From Pseudomonadota bacterium (GTDB taxonomy: Bacteria > Desulfobacterota > Binatia > Binatales > Binataceae), in NCBI GenBank assembly GCA_021325025.1, contig JAJPHZ010000040.1, forward strand, positions 19,110-83,109: 64,000 nucleotides of DNA, written 5' to 3'. Under the pieces are notes generated by a model. That model was not told where the DNA came from, did no database searches, and worked only from the letters and a program-made list of their open reading frames with translations. The position numbers and the translations under genes are program-made. This document shows, piece after piece, positions 25,415-34,654 of the stretch. The stretch's first letter is position 1. Each line of letters starts with the position of its first letter.

Positions 25415-26860
25415 TCAGGCCTGCGCCAGGTATTTGGCCACCGCGCCTTCGACGGCGGTGCCTTTGAAGAAGTCGGGATTGACCGCGGTCCACAGCTTGA
25501 TTGGGTTGACGAAGACGAAGTCGCGGAAATCCTCTTCGGTCATGCGTCCGTGCTCGACCGCTTCGAAGGCTTCGGCGGTGACTGCGCTCATGTCGGGCAC
25601 GTCGAAGTGCCCGATGTCCGAGCCGTAGATCGCATTGAGCCGCGCCGCGAGCGGATTGCGTTTGGCGTCGAAGGCCGAGGCGGTGATCGGGTCGTCGGCC
25701 TCGCAGCCGAAGAAAAACGGCTTGAGAAACAGTTCGCGGAAGTCTTCCTTGCCGGCAATCGCGCAGCGTTGGAAGTCATCGCTGGGATCTTCGGGCCGCA
25801 TGCCGACGACTTCGCGGCCTTTGACAAAGTCCCTGCCGCCCAGCACTTTGCCGCCGTAGCGGCGCGACAGTTGGGCGAGCAGTTCCTGGTCGATGTTGGC
25901 CGGATCGTAATTGGCTAGCGCCTTGATATTGCGCTTTTCCCAATGGCCGATCAGGTCGGCGAACAGGCTGCGCGCCCAGCCCACGCCGCCCTCCAGAAAG
26001 GAAAACCGCAGCCTGGGAAAACGCCGCGTCACGCCGCCCAAAAACAGCGATTTACACACCGCCTCCGCCGACGACGCGAAGTGACCGACATGATTGTAGA
26101 CGTAGTTGGAGATCGAGGTGCGGCTGCCCCATCCTTCGCCATGGCTGTGGAAGCTGGGGACCACCTTCAACTCCTCGCACTTCGCCCAAACCGGATCGTA
26201 ATCGTACTCGCTGTCGATGCCGAAGGTGTCGAGCCAGAAGGCATACGGCGCGGCCTGCGGATACTGGCGTGCGGCGGCCGCAATCGGACGTTTGACGTAG
26301 CTCGCCATCAGCACCGCGCGCAGCCCCAGCACGTTGACCGCATATTCCAGCTCCTCGATGGCTTCCTGCGGCGTATGCATCGGGATAGCGGCCACGGGCG
26401 CGATGCGGTCGCGGTACTCGCCCCAAATCTCCGCGCAATAGGTGTTGAGGGCGCGGCAGGTCGCACGTCTGACGTCCGCCTCCTCGAAATGAGACGCGAC
26501 CAGCCCCAGGCTGGGATATAGCACGCAGAAGTCCAGGCCCATCTCATCCAGCCGCTCGTACATCAGCCTGGGGAACAGCGAGGTGGCAAGGTCCAGCGTG
26601 TTTTTGGTCGGCAGGCCCCAAAACGGCGAGCGCTTGGTGTGGAATTCGCGCCGTTCGGCGGGCGATTGCCGATACCATTTCGAACTGGCGATCGTGCCCT
26701 CCAGTGCGGGTCCGACCCGGTCCGCCATCTGCACCCCCGCCAGTTCCTTGACGTAGTCGCGCACCCGCGGCCCGTATTCCACGTGATGGCCGTCCGAGTC
26801 GATCACCGGATGAGTCAGATGCTCGTGGATCGCGGCCGATTTGGACTTCGACATTGCCAT
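25415..26860 (-). CDS. Amidohydrolase family 2 protein
   Basis: A 481-residue amidohydrolase-2 member, longer than the 2172 copy. Metal-binding candidates are VIDSDGHHVEYG near the N-terminus, PSFHSHGEGWG and VGHFASS in the middle, and YGSDIGHFDVPD near the C-terminus. VRDYVKELAG and the LYPSLGLV block are common in a subgroup found in aromatic or steroid degraders. Start ATG 26860, or MSK at 26854. No signal peptide. Substrate unknown. Confidence 0.88.
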   Translation of the reverse strand: MAMSKSKSAAIHEHLTHPVIDSDGHHVEYGPRVRDYVKELAGVQMADRVGPALEGTIASSKWYRQSPAERREFHTKRSPFWGLPTKNTLDLATSLFPRLMYERLDEMGLDFCVLYPSLGLVASHFEEADVRRATCRALNTYCAEIWGEYRDRIAPVAAIPMHTPQEAIEELEYAVNVLGLRAVLMASYVKRPIAAAARQYPQAAPYAFWLDTFGIDSEYDYDPVWAKCEELKVVPSFHSHGEGWGSRTSISNYVYNHVGHFASSAEAVCKSLFLGGVTRRFPRLRFSFLEGGVGWARSLFADLIGHWEKRNIKALANYDPANIDQELLAQLSRRYGGKVLGGRDFVKGREVVGMRPEDPSDDFQRCAIAGKEDFRELFLKPFFFGCEADDPITASAFDAKRNPLAARLNAIYGSDIGHFDVPDMSAVTAEAFEAVEHGRMTEEDFRDFVFVNPIKLWTAVNPDFFKGTAVEGAVAKYLAQA

Positions 26861-27265
26861 GGGCCAATCCCCCGAAGCGGTTGCTAACCGACTACTACGG
26901 AAGGTTGCGGCCCGCCGTCAAGCCAGCGCGCGGCAGTGATGCTACCCGCAGCCTGACTCGAAGACCGATTGGCTGACGCAAGCCCTCCCGACCACAACTA
27001 TCGCACAAGCGCGGAATGCCGTTGAGCAAGAAACATCAGTTAATGATTAAGGCGGGCGATGCAGGCAGTGGCCCTCAGCCGCCGGGCGATTCGCGGGCGA
27101 ATCGCCCGGCCGCCTCTCCCCGTTTGCGGCTGCGGACCGGGTCCGCACCCGCGGGCGAGGACAGAAGAATTTGCCGGCGCATTCTTCTGTCCCGTCACTC
27201 ACAATCAGTTGTGGGAGAGAAGACGTGAGTGTTTTGGTACGCTTCAAACGCCGACCTTCTTGCGT
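26861..27265. repeat. Non-coding gap with four consecutive perfect hairpins
   Basis: No convincing gene lies in this 405-bp gap. Four inverted repeats stand in a row: 27081-27093/27098-27110 (13 bp, loop CGGG); 27131-27138/27140-27147 (8 bp around one G); 27159-27170/27181-27192 (12 bp, GGACAGAAGAAT, loop of 10); and 27196-27202/27225-27231 (7 bp), inside which CACAA/TTGTG (27200-27204/27209-27213) forms an alternative. A short T-run (TTTT, 27232-27235) follows. It lies downstream of the NamZ fusion and upstream of the amidohydrolase, both on the minus strand. It could be a terminator cluster, REP-like element or structured RNA. Confidence 0.6.
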
Positions 27266-29692
27266 TCAATAGAGCAGATACCTGGCGCGCAACGAGGCGA
27301 AGGCGGTGAGGTTGCTTTGCCAGCGGGCGGCGATGGTGCGCGGGTCGACGCCGTCGCGCAATGATTCAACGATCCAGTGCGCGCCGATCATGCCCACGGT
27401 CGCGTCCAGCCGGAAGCGGGCGGGATACAGGCGCTCCAGCGCGCCGGCCAGCTCGATTCCCAGCTCAGGCGAATCGAGCGCCTGGCGATCTTGCAGCACG
27501 ATGCGGACGCCGCGGCATTGTCGATCCTTGTAAGGAGCCGCGTGCGGAGTAAATTCCGCCGGCGTGAATGCCACGCCCGCGATCGCGCGGCGATTGAGGT
27601 AGGCGCACAATCGGTCGCCCTCGATCCATGGCGCGCCGACCAGTTCAAAGGGCGATGCGGTACCGCGCCCGACGCTGACGTTGGACCCCTCCACCATCGC
27701 TACGCCTGGATACAAGACAGCCTGCGTCAGCGTGCGTAGATTGGGCGACGGCGCGATCCAGGGCAGTCCCGTCTGGTCGTACCATTCGCGCCGCTCGTAA
27801 CCCTGCATCGCAATCACCTGCAGGCGCGCGCCGATTCCGGCCTGAACGTTGAACAACCGCGCCAGTTCGCCGATAGTCATTCCGTGCCGCACCGGCATGG
27901 GGTAAAAGCCGGTAAACGAGCGCAGGCCGGCCTCCATCACCGGCCCCTGCACGATTGCCGCGCTGAGCGGGTTGGGGCGATCCAGCACATAGAAGTCGAT
28001 TCCCTTTTGTGCCGCCGCCTCCATCGCATAAGCCATCGTGGTCGCGTACGTGTAAAAGCGCGCGCCCGCGTCCTGCAGGTCGAACACGATCGCGTCCAGG
28101 CCGTCGAGCATCCCGTCCGTGGGTCGTTGGGTCGCGCCGTAGAGGCTTATCACCGGCAGACCCGACGCGCCGTCCACCCCCGATGCGATCAATCCTTCAC
28201 CATCGGCCGTCAATCCATGCTCGGGACTAAAAAGTGTGACCAGCCGCAGCGCGGGCGAGCGGCGCATCAAATCAATTGCGCGTTCGCCATGCGCGTCGAC
28301 GCCCGACTGATTGGTGATCAGCGCCACACGCAGACCGCGCAGCGGTGCGAAGTTTTCACCGGCGAGCACATCCAGTCCCAACGCAACGGACGGCGCGCGC
28401 GGCGGCGCTGCGGTTTGGACTTTGCGCTGCGAGTCAATGTAGCCGTCAAGCAGCGGATTTGATGCGACAATCGCGGCGGTTGAGGCGGGTCCGAGCCGAC
28501 GCGATACCAGGTCGAGGATCGCGGCGCGCAGCGGGCGCGCGTCGCCGCGGCCGTCGGGGTACACGCGATTGGTCAGAATGATGACGTAGGTTTGCGAGGG
28601 CGGATCGATCCACAGCATCGTGCCGGTATATCCGGTGTGGCCGTAGCTGCCCACCGCGGGAAGCTGTTCGCGATTGGAGGCCAGTGCGGCGCCCAGATCC
28701 CATCCCAGGCCGCGCAAGCGCGCGGCGAAGGGCGGCGATGCGGGCGCGCTCATCGCGGCGACGCTGGCGGCGCTGAGGATGCGGGCGTTGGCGCTGCGCC
28801 CCCCGTTGAGCATCATTTGCGCGAACAGGGCCAGGTCGCGGGCGGTCGAGAACAGTCCGGCATGACCCGCTACGCCGCCCATTCGGCACGCGGTCGGATC
28901 CTGCACCTGGCCGACCCGCAATCTGCCGTGCGCTAACCCGGTGGGTGCGATACGTCCCTCGGATGCCGCAGCCGGGCAAAAACCGGTGTCGTTCATGTGC
29001 ATCGGCGCAAACACTTCGCTCGCACACCAGCGGTCCAGCGTGCGGCCGGAGACGCGGCGCACCAGTTCGCCCAGCACTTCGAAATTGATGTCGCTGTAAA
29101 TGTAACAGGTTCCTGGCGGACAAACGGGCCGCTCACCGATAATCCGCCGCATCGCCGCACTGTAGCCGGTCCATCGCGCAGTGGTATCGAGATCGGCGCG
29201 CAGGCCCGAATAATGCGTCAGCAACTCACGCACGGTGATCGTCGCCTTGCCGTTGGCGGCGAACTGCGGCCAGTAAAGCGCGGCCGGGTTGTCCAGCGCC
29301 AGCCGTCCCCGCTCCACCAGTTGCATCACGGCGGTAGTGGTGGCGACGACCTTGGTCAGCGAGGCCAGGTCGAAGATCGTGTCCGTGGTCATCGGCATCT
29401 CGCGTGGAGCAAGCTGGCGGGAGCCGAGGGCACGGTCGTAGACGATGCGCCCGTGGTTGCCGATCAGCACGACTGCGCCGGGAATTCGTCCAGCGCCGAT
29501 CTGCTCCGCCACGATGGCGGGAATCGGGTTGAGGTCGGCGGCGGTCAGGTAGCCGGGAGCCGTCGATGCCGCGGCGCGCGCCGGAATCGACAGCGCAGTG
29601 ATGATAGCCGCCGCGATCATCGAAAGCAGCGGCGCTGCGAGCCTGCGGCCAGGCCCGATTTGTGAAGTGTCAGGCGGCACAGCGATGCGCAA
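27266..29692 (-). CDS. Beta-lactamase-fold serine hydrolase fused to NamZ-type (DUF1343) muramidase
   Basis: An 808-residue exported two-domain protein. A signal segment (residues 18-42) is followed by a class C/DD-peptidase-like domain with SLTK at 111-114, YSD at 199-201 and HTG at 352-354. From about residue 437 comes a DUF1343 domain (LRVALITNQSG, LFSPEHGL, VFDLQDAGARFYTY, GRGTASPFELVGAPW), the exo-beta-N-acetylmuramidase NamZ family. The pair could recycle peptidoglycan by trimming both peptide and sugar. The start is uncertain (TTG 29692 or GTG 29680). Last gene of the long minus-strand run. Confidence 0.88.
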   Translation of the reverse strand: MRIAVPPDTSQIGPGRRLAAPLLSMIAAAIITALSIPARAAASTAPGYLTAADLNPIPAIVAEQIGAGRIPGAVVLIGNHGRIVYDRALGSRQLAPREMPMTTDTIFDLASLTKVVATTTAVMQLVERGRLALDNPAALYWPQFAANGKATITVRELLTHYSGLRADLDTTARWTGYSAAMRRIIGERPVCPPGTCYIYSDINFEVLGELVRRVSGRTLDRWCASEVFAPMHMNDTGFCPAAASEGRIAPTGLAHGRLRVGQVQDPTACRMGGVAGHAGLFSTARDLALFAQMMLNGGRSANARILSAASVAAMSAPASPPFAARLRGLGWDLGAALASNREQLPAVGSYGHTGYTGTMLWIDPPSQTYVIILTNRVYPDGRGDARPLRAAILDLVSRRLGPASTAAIVASNPLLDGYIDSQRKVQTAAPPRAPSVALGLDVLAGENFAPLRGLRVALITNQSGVDAHGERAIDLMRRSPALRLVTLFSPEHGLTADGEGLIASGVDGASGLPVISLYGATQRPTDGMLDGLDAIVFDLQDAGARFYTYATTMAYAMEAAAQKGIDFYVLDRPNPLSAAIVQGPVMEAGLRSFTGFYPMPVRHGMTIGELARLFNVQAGIGARLQVIAMQGYERREWYDQTGLPWIAPSPNLRTLTQAVLYPGVAMVEGSNVSVGRGTASPFELVGAPWIEGDRLCAYLNRRAIAGVAFTPAEFTPHAAPYKDRQCRGVRIVLQDRQALDSPELGIELAGALERLYPARFRLDATVGMIGAHWIVESLRDGVDPRTIAARWQSNLTAFASLRARYLLY

Positions 29693-29695
29693 TTG

Positions 29696-30976
29696 CTATT
29701 TCATCAAACCAGCTCCAGAATACACGTTGCGGGGGTTCCAAAGCATCCAGCCGTCGGAGCCGAATTTCTCCGCCGCGTTGATCTGGGTGCGGATCTCGTT
29801 GCCGCCAAATTCCCGACGATCGAACGCGTAGTCGCGAAAGGCCTGTAGCCACGGGCGAAACCTGATCGGCGGCAGGCCGGTGCGCTCGCGCGCCCGTTTG
29901 AGCGACAGGTAGACGATTTCATAAGGATGGGCGACCGGGTTGCGGTAACCAGGGATGCCGAACTGGTAGCCCGACGGATAGAGCATCGGCGAGATGTAAT
30001 CGACGCGGGGCCCCAGATCTTCGAGTTGCTGCCCAATTTGCGTATCGTCGAGGTTCCAGTTGACGTAGCCGAAGATGTCGATCGCCAGGAAGACGTTGTA
30101 GGGGGTGAGCGCCTTGCGCGCCTGATCCAGGAATTCGTCGATCGCAGCCACCCGGTTGCGCAGCGTGTTGGGCTTGGAGAACACCACGCCGCGTGCGTCG
30201 GGGCATCGCAGATAGTCGAACTGGATTTCATCGAAGCCCAGCCGCGCCGCCTCCACCGCGATTGCGATATTGTAATCGCGCACCTCCTGTCTGAACGGGT
30301 CGGTCCATCGCAGCCGCTCCCGATCCAGGAAAATGGCGCCGCCTCTGCGAACTGCCAGTTCAGGACGGGCCGTCGCCAGCGGATTGTCCTTGAAGACCAC
30401 GATTCGGGCGATGGTGTAAATTTGCCGGCGTTGCAGATCCTGCAACAGCCCCTTGATGTCCTTGACCGTAATGACCTGCTGGGCGCCTACCTTGGCCGCC
30501 AGCGGCACGCCGCTCAAATAGGGAACCATCCCGCGGTCGCCCTTGACGTCAATCACCAGGGCGTTGAGTTCGGTCGCTTCAATCAGGTTGAGCGCGTTGC
30601 GCCGGATGGTGGAACTGCCCACCCCGTAAAATGACAGGTACAGTGCCTTGGGTTTAAACGGCGTCAGTTCAAAATCATAGCTTTCCCTCCTGGGGTCGAG
30701 CGCGGTGTTGGCGCGCAGGTAACCGTAAGCGCGCGCCCCGATACGCTCGCCGTGCGCGGAGATGGCGAAGCGGCCGTCGCTATCCGTGCGCACCACTGTG
30801 TCGTTCAGCGTCACCAGTGCCCCGGCAATGGGCATCCTGGTGGCCGCATCGATTACCCGCCCGCTGTATCCGCTGGCATTGCCGGCGCACAACAAAGACG
30901 CGGCGAGCGCGGCGAATATGACCAGGATGTAAGGAAGTATCGGGCCAAACCCGGAATGCAGTCTGTTCATATTCAT
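29696..30976 (-). CDS. DUF4015-type putative glycoside hydrolase with carboxypeptidase-regulatory-like domain
   Basis: A 426-residue exported protein: a signal anchor (ILPYILVIFAALAASLLCAG), a small beta-sandwich domain (YSGRVIDAATRMPIAGALV), then a TIM-barrel domain beginning PKALYLSFYGVGS. Barrel hallmarks are NALVIDVKGDRG, GFDEIQFDYLRCPD and VDYISPMLYPSGY, as in DUF4015/COG1306. The start (MNMNRLHSG) directly follows the frame-B stop of the deacetylase (TGAAATG), suggesting coupling. Predicted to cleave a cell-wall or exopolysaccharide glycan. Confidence 0.85.
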   Translation of the reverse strand: MNMNRLHSGFGPILPYILVIFAALAASLLCAGNASGYSGRVIDAATRMPIAGALVTLNDTVVRTDSDGRFAISAHGERIGARAYGYLRANTALDPRRESYDFELTPFKPKALYLSFYGVGSSTIRRNALNLIEATELNALVIDVKGDRGMVPYLSGVPLAAKVGAQQVITVKDIKGLLQDLQRRQIYTIARIVVFKDNPLATARPELAVRRGGAIFLDRERLRWTDPFRQEVRDYNIAIAVEAARLGFDEIQFDYLRCPDARGVVFSKPNTLRNRVAAIDEFLDQARKALTPYNVFLAIDIFGYVNWNLDDTQIGQQLEDLGPRVDYISPMLYPSGYQFGIPGYRNPVAHPYEIVYLSLKRARERTGLPPIRFRPWLQAFRDYAFDRREFGGNEIRTQINAAEKFGSDGWMLWNPRNVYSGAGLMK

Positions 30977-30977
30977 T

Positions 30978-31819
30978 TCAATGCACCCGGCTCGACCGGG
31001 TCTCCACCGCACCTCCGCCGACGATTTGCGCAAAAGCCATGCCGCGATCGGAGTTGGACAGCAGATAGCGGGGCAGCGCCATCACGTTGTCAGACGGCCT
31101 GCCCGGCCGCGTTCGATCGTAAACGCCGCGACGTATCCGGCACGCACCGCGTGATCGATCAGCTCCTGATCGTGAATTCCGAACGGCCACGCCAGCATGT
31201 CGACGTCGACACCCAGATGCTGTTTGATGGCCGCCCTGGCCTTGAGCAGTTGGGTATTTACCAGTTTCGCGTACGCGTCGGGCGTAAGCCGGCGTTTTTC
31301 GACCTTGAAGTTGGGATGCCAGAACGTATGCGACTGGATATCGAACAGCCCGGTCTGGTGCAGTTGCCGAAGCTGCTCCCAGGTCATCGCGTAGGACGCG
31401 TTGGAAATCGCCGAAGGGTAAACGAAAAGCGTAACCGGCACGCGATAGCGTATCACCAGCGGCAGCATGTCGGTGAAGACGGTGCGATGCGCATCGTCAA
31501 CCGTGATCGCCACCGAGCGCGGCGGCGGCGGCGGTCCGGTGCCGCGCACCCAGTCGACCAGCGCGCGCAGCGGAATCACGGTGTAGCCGTTGTCGCGCAG
31601 AAATCGCAGGTGCGATTCGAAGACCGCGGTCGTGATGGTCATGCTGTCGGCCACCGTTGGGCCAAAGCGATGGTAGAGCAGGATGGCAACACCGCGCTCC
31701 GGGATTGGCTGCGAGGCGGCGGCGGGACCCACCGGCGCACCGAGCGCACCGGCAATCAGGCAAAGGAGGGCCACTGCCCAAAGCTGCGCTGGCGCGCAGC
31801 GCCGGCGATCGGGGTGCAC
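30978..31819 (-). pseudogene. Exported polysaccharide deacetylase, frameshifted near the C-terminus
   Basis: A NodB-fold deacetylase with signal peptide (GTG start at 31819; PDRRRCAPAQLWAVALLCLI). Motifs are ITVDDAHRT (metal-binding DD) and SHTFWHPN (metal-binding His). The frame ends early at TGA 31082-31084 after ERGRAGRLTT. The normal family ending, SDNVMALPRYLLSNSDRG and beyond, continues in another frame to TGA 30978-30980, which abuts the next start as TGAAATG. So one indel near 31090-31110 truncates about 35 residues. The catalytic core is intact, and the product could still be active. A sequencing error is possible. Confidence 0.8.
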
Positions 31820-31830
31820 GGATGCGCGCC

Positions 31831-32937
31831 TCAATGGAAGCGGCGCATCGACATGGCGTTGAGGACGCGCCGGCGCGCCAGTTCCAGTGCCGCCTGGCGC
31901 GGCGTCAGGTTGCCGCTGCGCATCGATTCCAGGACCGCGCGCGTGTTGCGGCGAATCCGCTCCTCGATGGTCTGAAACGCGATCGCCTGGGTGCCGCCGT
32001 GATACTCCACCGCGGCACAGATCACGCCGCCGGCATTGACGATGAAGTCGGGCAGGCTGAGGACGCCGCGCTGATGCAGCCGTTCTTCGGCCTGGACTGA
32101 GATGGGAATATTGGCGCCCTGGATAACCAGCCTGGCGCGCAGCAGGTCGACGTTGGCCATGGTAATCACATCGGGGCGCGCGGCGGGAATCCAGATGTCG
32201 CAATCGACGCCGACGATTGCGTCGCGGTCAAGGCGTTCGCCGCCGGGAAAGTCGCTGACCTTGCCCCCGCCCTCAACGAACGCCGCCAGCGCCGGCACGT
32301 CTATGCCCCTGGGGTTGGCGACCGCGCCAGCCGAGTCGCACGCGGCGACCACTATCGCGCCGCGCGCGGCCAGAAAGCGCGCGGCGTGTTTGCCGACTGC
32401 GCCGAAGCCCTGCACCGCGACCCGCGCGCCTTTGATCCTGACCGGACAGAAATCCTCCGCGACCTCCGCCGCAATCGCCAGCCCAAAGCCGGTGGCGCCG
32501 ATTTCGTCCAGTGGAATGCCGCCCAGTTCGCGCGGCAGTCCCGCGGCACGGCCGATTTCGTCGTGAATCCATCCCATCGCGCGTTCGTTCAGCCCCATGT
32601 CCGGACCGGGGATGTAATCCTTGAGGTCGCCGATTGCGTGTGCGAAGGCGCGAATAATCAACTCCTTGCGCTCGGGTGGCATCGCCGGATCGCCGGCGAT
32701 TACCGACTTGGCGCCGCCATGGGGCAGGCCGGCGGCAGCGTTCTTCATCGTCATCGCGCGCGCGAGCCGAAAACATTCCTCCAGCGTGACGTCGGGCGCC
32801 ATCCGGCAGCCGCCGATCGCCGGACCGGCGGCGACGTTGTCGACCACCACCATCGCGCGCAGATTAAGGCGCGGTTCGTAGATGCCGATTATCTTTGCGG
32901 GGCCGAGTTCGTCGGCGAACTGGAAGAGGTCGGTCAT
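31831..32937 (-). CDS. Glu/Leu/Phe/Val-type amino-acid dehydrogenase
   Basis: A 368-residue oxidative-deamination enzyme. AAGPAIGGCRMAP and AMTMKNAAAGLPHGGAKSVI contain the substrate-binding and catalytic Lys segments; the Rossmann turn is VAVQGFGAVGKHAA. GPAIGGCR and the length point to leucine/valine dehydrogenases rather than GDH. It sits 14 bp downstream of the 2-oxoacid oxidoreductase genes. Together they could convert branched-chain amino acids to 2-oxoacids and then to acyl-CoA, but which amino acid is inference. Confidence 0.9.
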   Translation of the reverse strand: MTDLFQFADELGPAKIIGIYEPRLNLRAMVVVDNVAAGPAIGGCRMAPDVTLEECFRLARAMTMKNAAAGLPHGGAKSVIAGDPAMPPERKELIIRAFAHAIGDLKDYIPGPDMGLNERAMGWIHDEIGRAAGLPRELGGIPLDEIGATGFGLAIAAEVAEDFCPVRIKGARVAVQGFGAVGKHAARFLAARGAIVVAACDSAGAVANPRGIDVPALAAFVEGGGKVSDFPGGERLDRDAIVGVDCDIWIPAARPDVITMANVDLLRARLVIQGANIPISVQAEERLHQRGVLSLPDFIVNAGGVICAAVEYHGGTQAIAFQTIEERIRRNTRAVLESMRSGNLTPRQAALELARRRVLNAMSMRRFH

Positions 32938-32951
32938 GGCCTAGGCTCCGG

Positions 32952-34640
32952 TTACGGTTCGTCAATCATGGCGATGAATCCTACCGGGCATTCGTGGGCG
33001 CACAGACCGCATCCTTTGCAATGGTCGTAATCGAAGACGTAGTTGCTGCCCTCCACGCAATGGTCCCGGGCCTTGAGTACCGAGTTATCCGGACACAGCG
33101 TCCAGCAGTTGTCGCACGCCATGCATTCGCCGCATGAAAAGCATCGGTGGCTTTCGGCCAAAGCCTGCGCGGCACTGATTCCGCCTTCGACTTCGACCTC
33201 CGCGCTGCGCTCCGCGGCGGGCACAATCGGCGCATCGGCGCGCGGCGCATGATCGAAATAGTTGACGTTAAGTTGGTCCAAACCGATCGGCTGCGGCGTT
33301 TTTTCATGCGCCATTGTGGCGTCTCGCAGGAAGGCGTCGATCGCCTGCGCCGCGCGCCGTCCCTCGCCGACCGCGCCACTGACCGTGCCGCACCGGCCGG
33401 CGGCGTCGCCGCCGGCAAAGATTCCGGGGTGGCCGCCGATTCGGCCCCACCAATCGGTCTGGAAAAATTCCGCGCGCCCGAGCACCGCTTCCATTCCCTG
33501 CGGATCCACGCGCTGTCCGATCGCGGGGATGACCTGGTCGACCTCGAGAATGGTTTCGGTGCCCTCGAAGGCGACCGCCTCGCGCCGTCCGCCGGCGCGC
33601 GTCAGCTCCTTCATGTGAACCATCTCGACGCCCACCACGCGCTCGCCGCGAATGATCAGCCGATGTACGCCGCGGCGGTCGTGGATGATCACCCCCTCTT
33701 CGAGCGCCTGTCTGATCTCGCGCGGCGCCGCGGACATCGCTTCGTGCGCGGCCACCCCCGGACCGGGCATTGCCTGAAACGTGATTACATGGACCTCGCG
33801 TGCGCCCGTAGCTCTAAGCACGCGCGCCAGGTCGATTGCGGTGTTGCCGCCGCCAATGATGGCGACGCGCGAAAAGGCGGGCAGCGCGCCGACCGACAGC
33901 CATTCGGTCAACAGGCTCAAGCCGGTGCGCAAATCGTGCGGCACCACGCCGCCCGCGCTCCAGGTACGCGACAGCCCCGTGCCGGGTGCCAGGAATACGG
34001 CGGGAAAGTCGCGCCGCAATTCTTCCAGCGAGACGTCGCGCCCGAGCCGATGGTTGGGAACCAAGGCGACACCAACCTCAAGCAGGCGTTGGACTTCGCG
34101 GTCGAGCACCTCGCGCGGCAAACGATAAGGCGGCAGCGCCATCCGCAGCATCCCGCCCGCCGCGGCCTGCGCCTCGAACAGCCGCACGCGCCATCCGCGG
34201 CGCAGCAGATGATAGGCACACGAAAGCCCCGCCGGTCCGGCGCCGACCACCGCGACTTCGGCCGCGCCGGGGCCGGGCCCGGTGAGCGGATAGGGCCATC
34301 CCTGTTCGAGGGCGCGATCGCCCAGCAAGCGCTCGACGCTGTGAATCGCGATCGGTTCGTCGAACTGTGCACGGTTACAGGCCGACTCGCACGGATGATG
34401 GCAGACGCGGCCGGTGATCGCGGGCAGCGGATTGGCGCTGACCAGCCTCTCCCATGCCGCGCGCAGATCTTCCACCGCCACCCTGGCCAGCCATGCCTGC
34501 GGATCCTCACCCGCCGGACACGCGATGTGGCAGGGCGCGTCGCGGTGGAGATGGACGGGCCGTTTAAGCCGCCAGTCGCCGGTATTCAGCTCCAGCGAGC
34601 TGCCGGCTTTAGCATAAGCGCCGCGCGTCAGGGTCAGCAT
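32952..34640 (-). CDS. GltD/NfnL-like FAD oxidoreductase fused to a PorD-like 2x[4Fe-4S] module
   Basis: A 562-residue flavoprotein (start MLTLTRGAYAKAG at 34640, 14 bp after the beta-subunit stop). N-terminal Cys ligands lie in CHIACPAGED and VCHHPCESACNR, as in GltD. Two dinucleotide folds follow: VAVVGAGPAGLSCAYHL (FAD) and VAIIGGGNTAIDLARVL (NAD(P)). The C-terminal 70 residues add two ferredoxin clusters (CFSCGECMACDNCWTLCP and CKGCGLCAHECP). It probably moves electrons between NAD(P)H and the oxidoreductase or ferredoxin. This fuses the delta subunit to a transhydrogenase-like module. Confidence 0.9.
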   Translation of the reverse strand: MLTLTRGAYAKAGSSLELNTGDWRLKRPVHLHRDAPCHIACPAGEDPQAWLARVAVEDLRAAWERLVSANPLPAITGRVCHHPCESACNRAQFDEPIAIHSVERLLGDRALEQGWPYPLTGPGPGAAEVAVVGAGPAGLSCAYHLLRRGWRVRLFEAQAAAGGMLRMALPPYRLPREVLDREVQRLLEVGVALVPNHRLGRDVSLEELRRDFPAVFLAPGTGLSRTWSAGGVVPHDLRTGLSLLTEWLSVGALPAFSRVAIIGGGNTAIDLARVLRATGAREVHVITFQAMPGPGVAAHEAMSAAPREIRQALEEGVIIHDRRGVHRLIIRGERVVGVEMVHMKELTRAGGRREAVAFEGTETILEVDQVIPAIGQRVDPQGMEAVLGRAEFFQTDWWGRIGGHPGIFAGGDAAGRCGTVSGAVGEGRRAAQAIDAFLRDATMAHEKTPQPIGLDQLNVNYFDHAPRADAPIVPAAERSAEVEVEGGISAAQALAESHRCFSCGECMACDNCWTLCPDNSVLKARDHCVEGSNYVFDYDHCKGCGLCAHECPVGFIAMIDEP

Positions 34641-34654
34641 CGCACTCGCCCCCG

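Noticed and set aside
31082..32203. Long 373-codon frame for the deacetylase
   Set aside because: Its first 128 codons run inside the dehydrogenase gene in another frame; the true start is the GTG at 31819 with a signal peptide.
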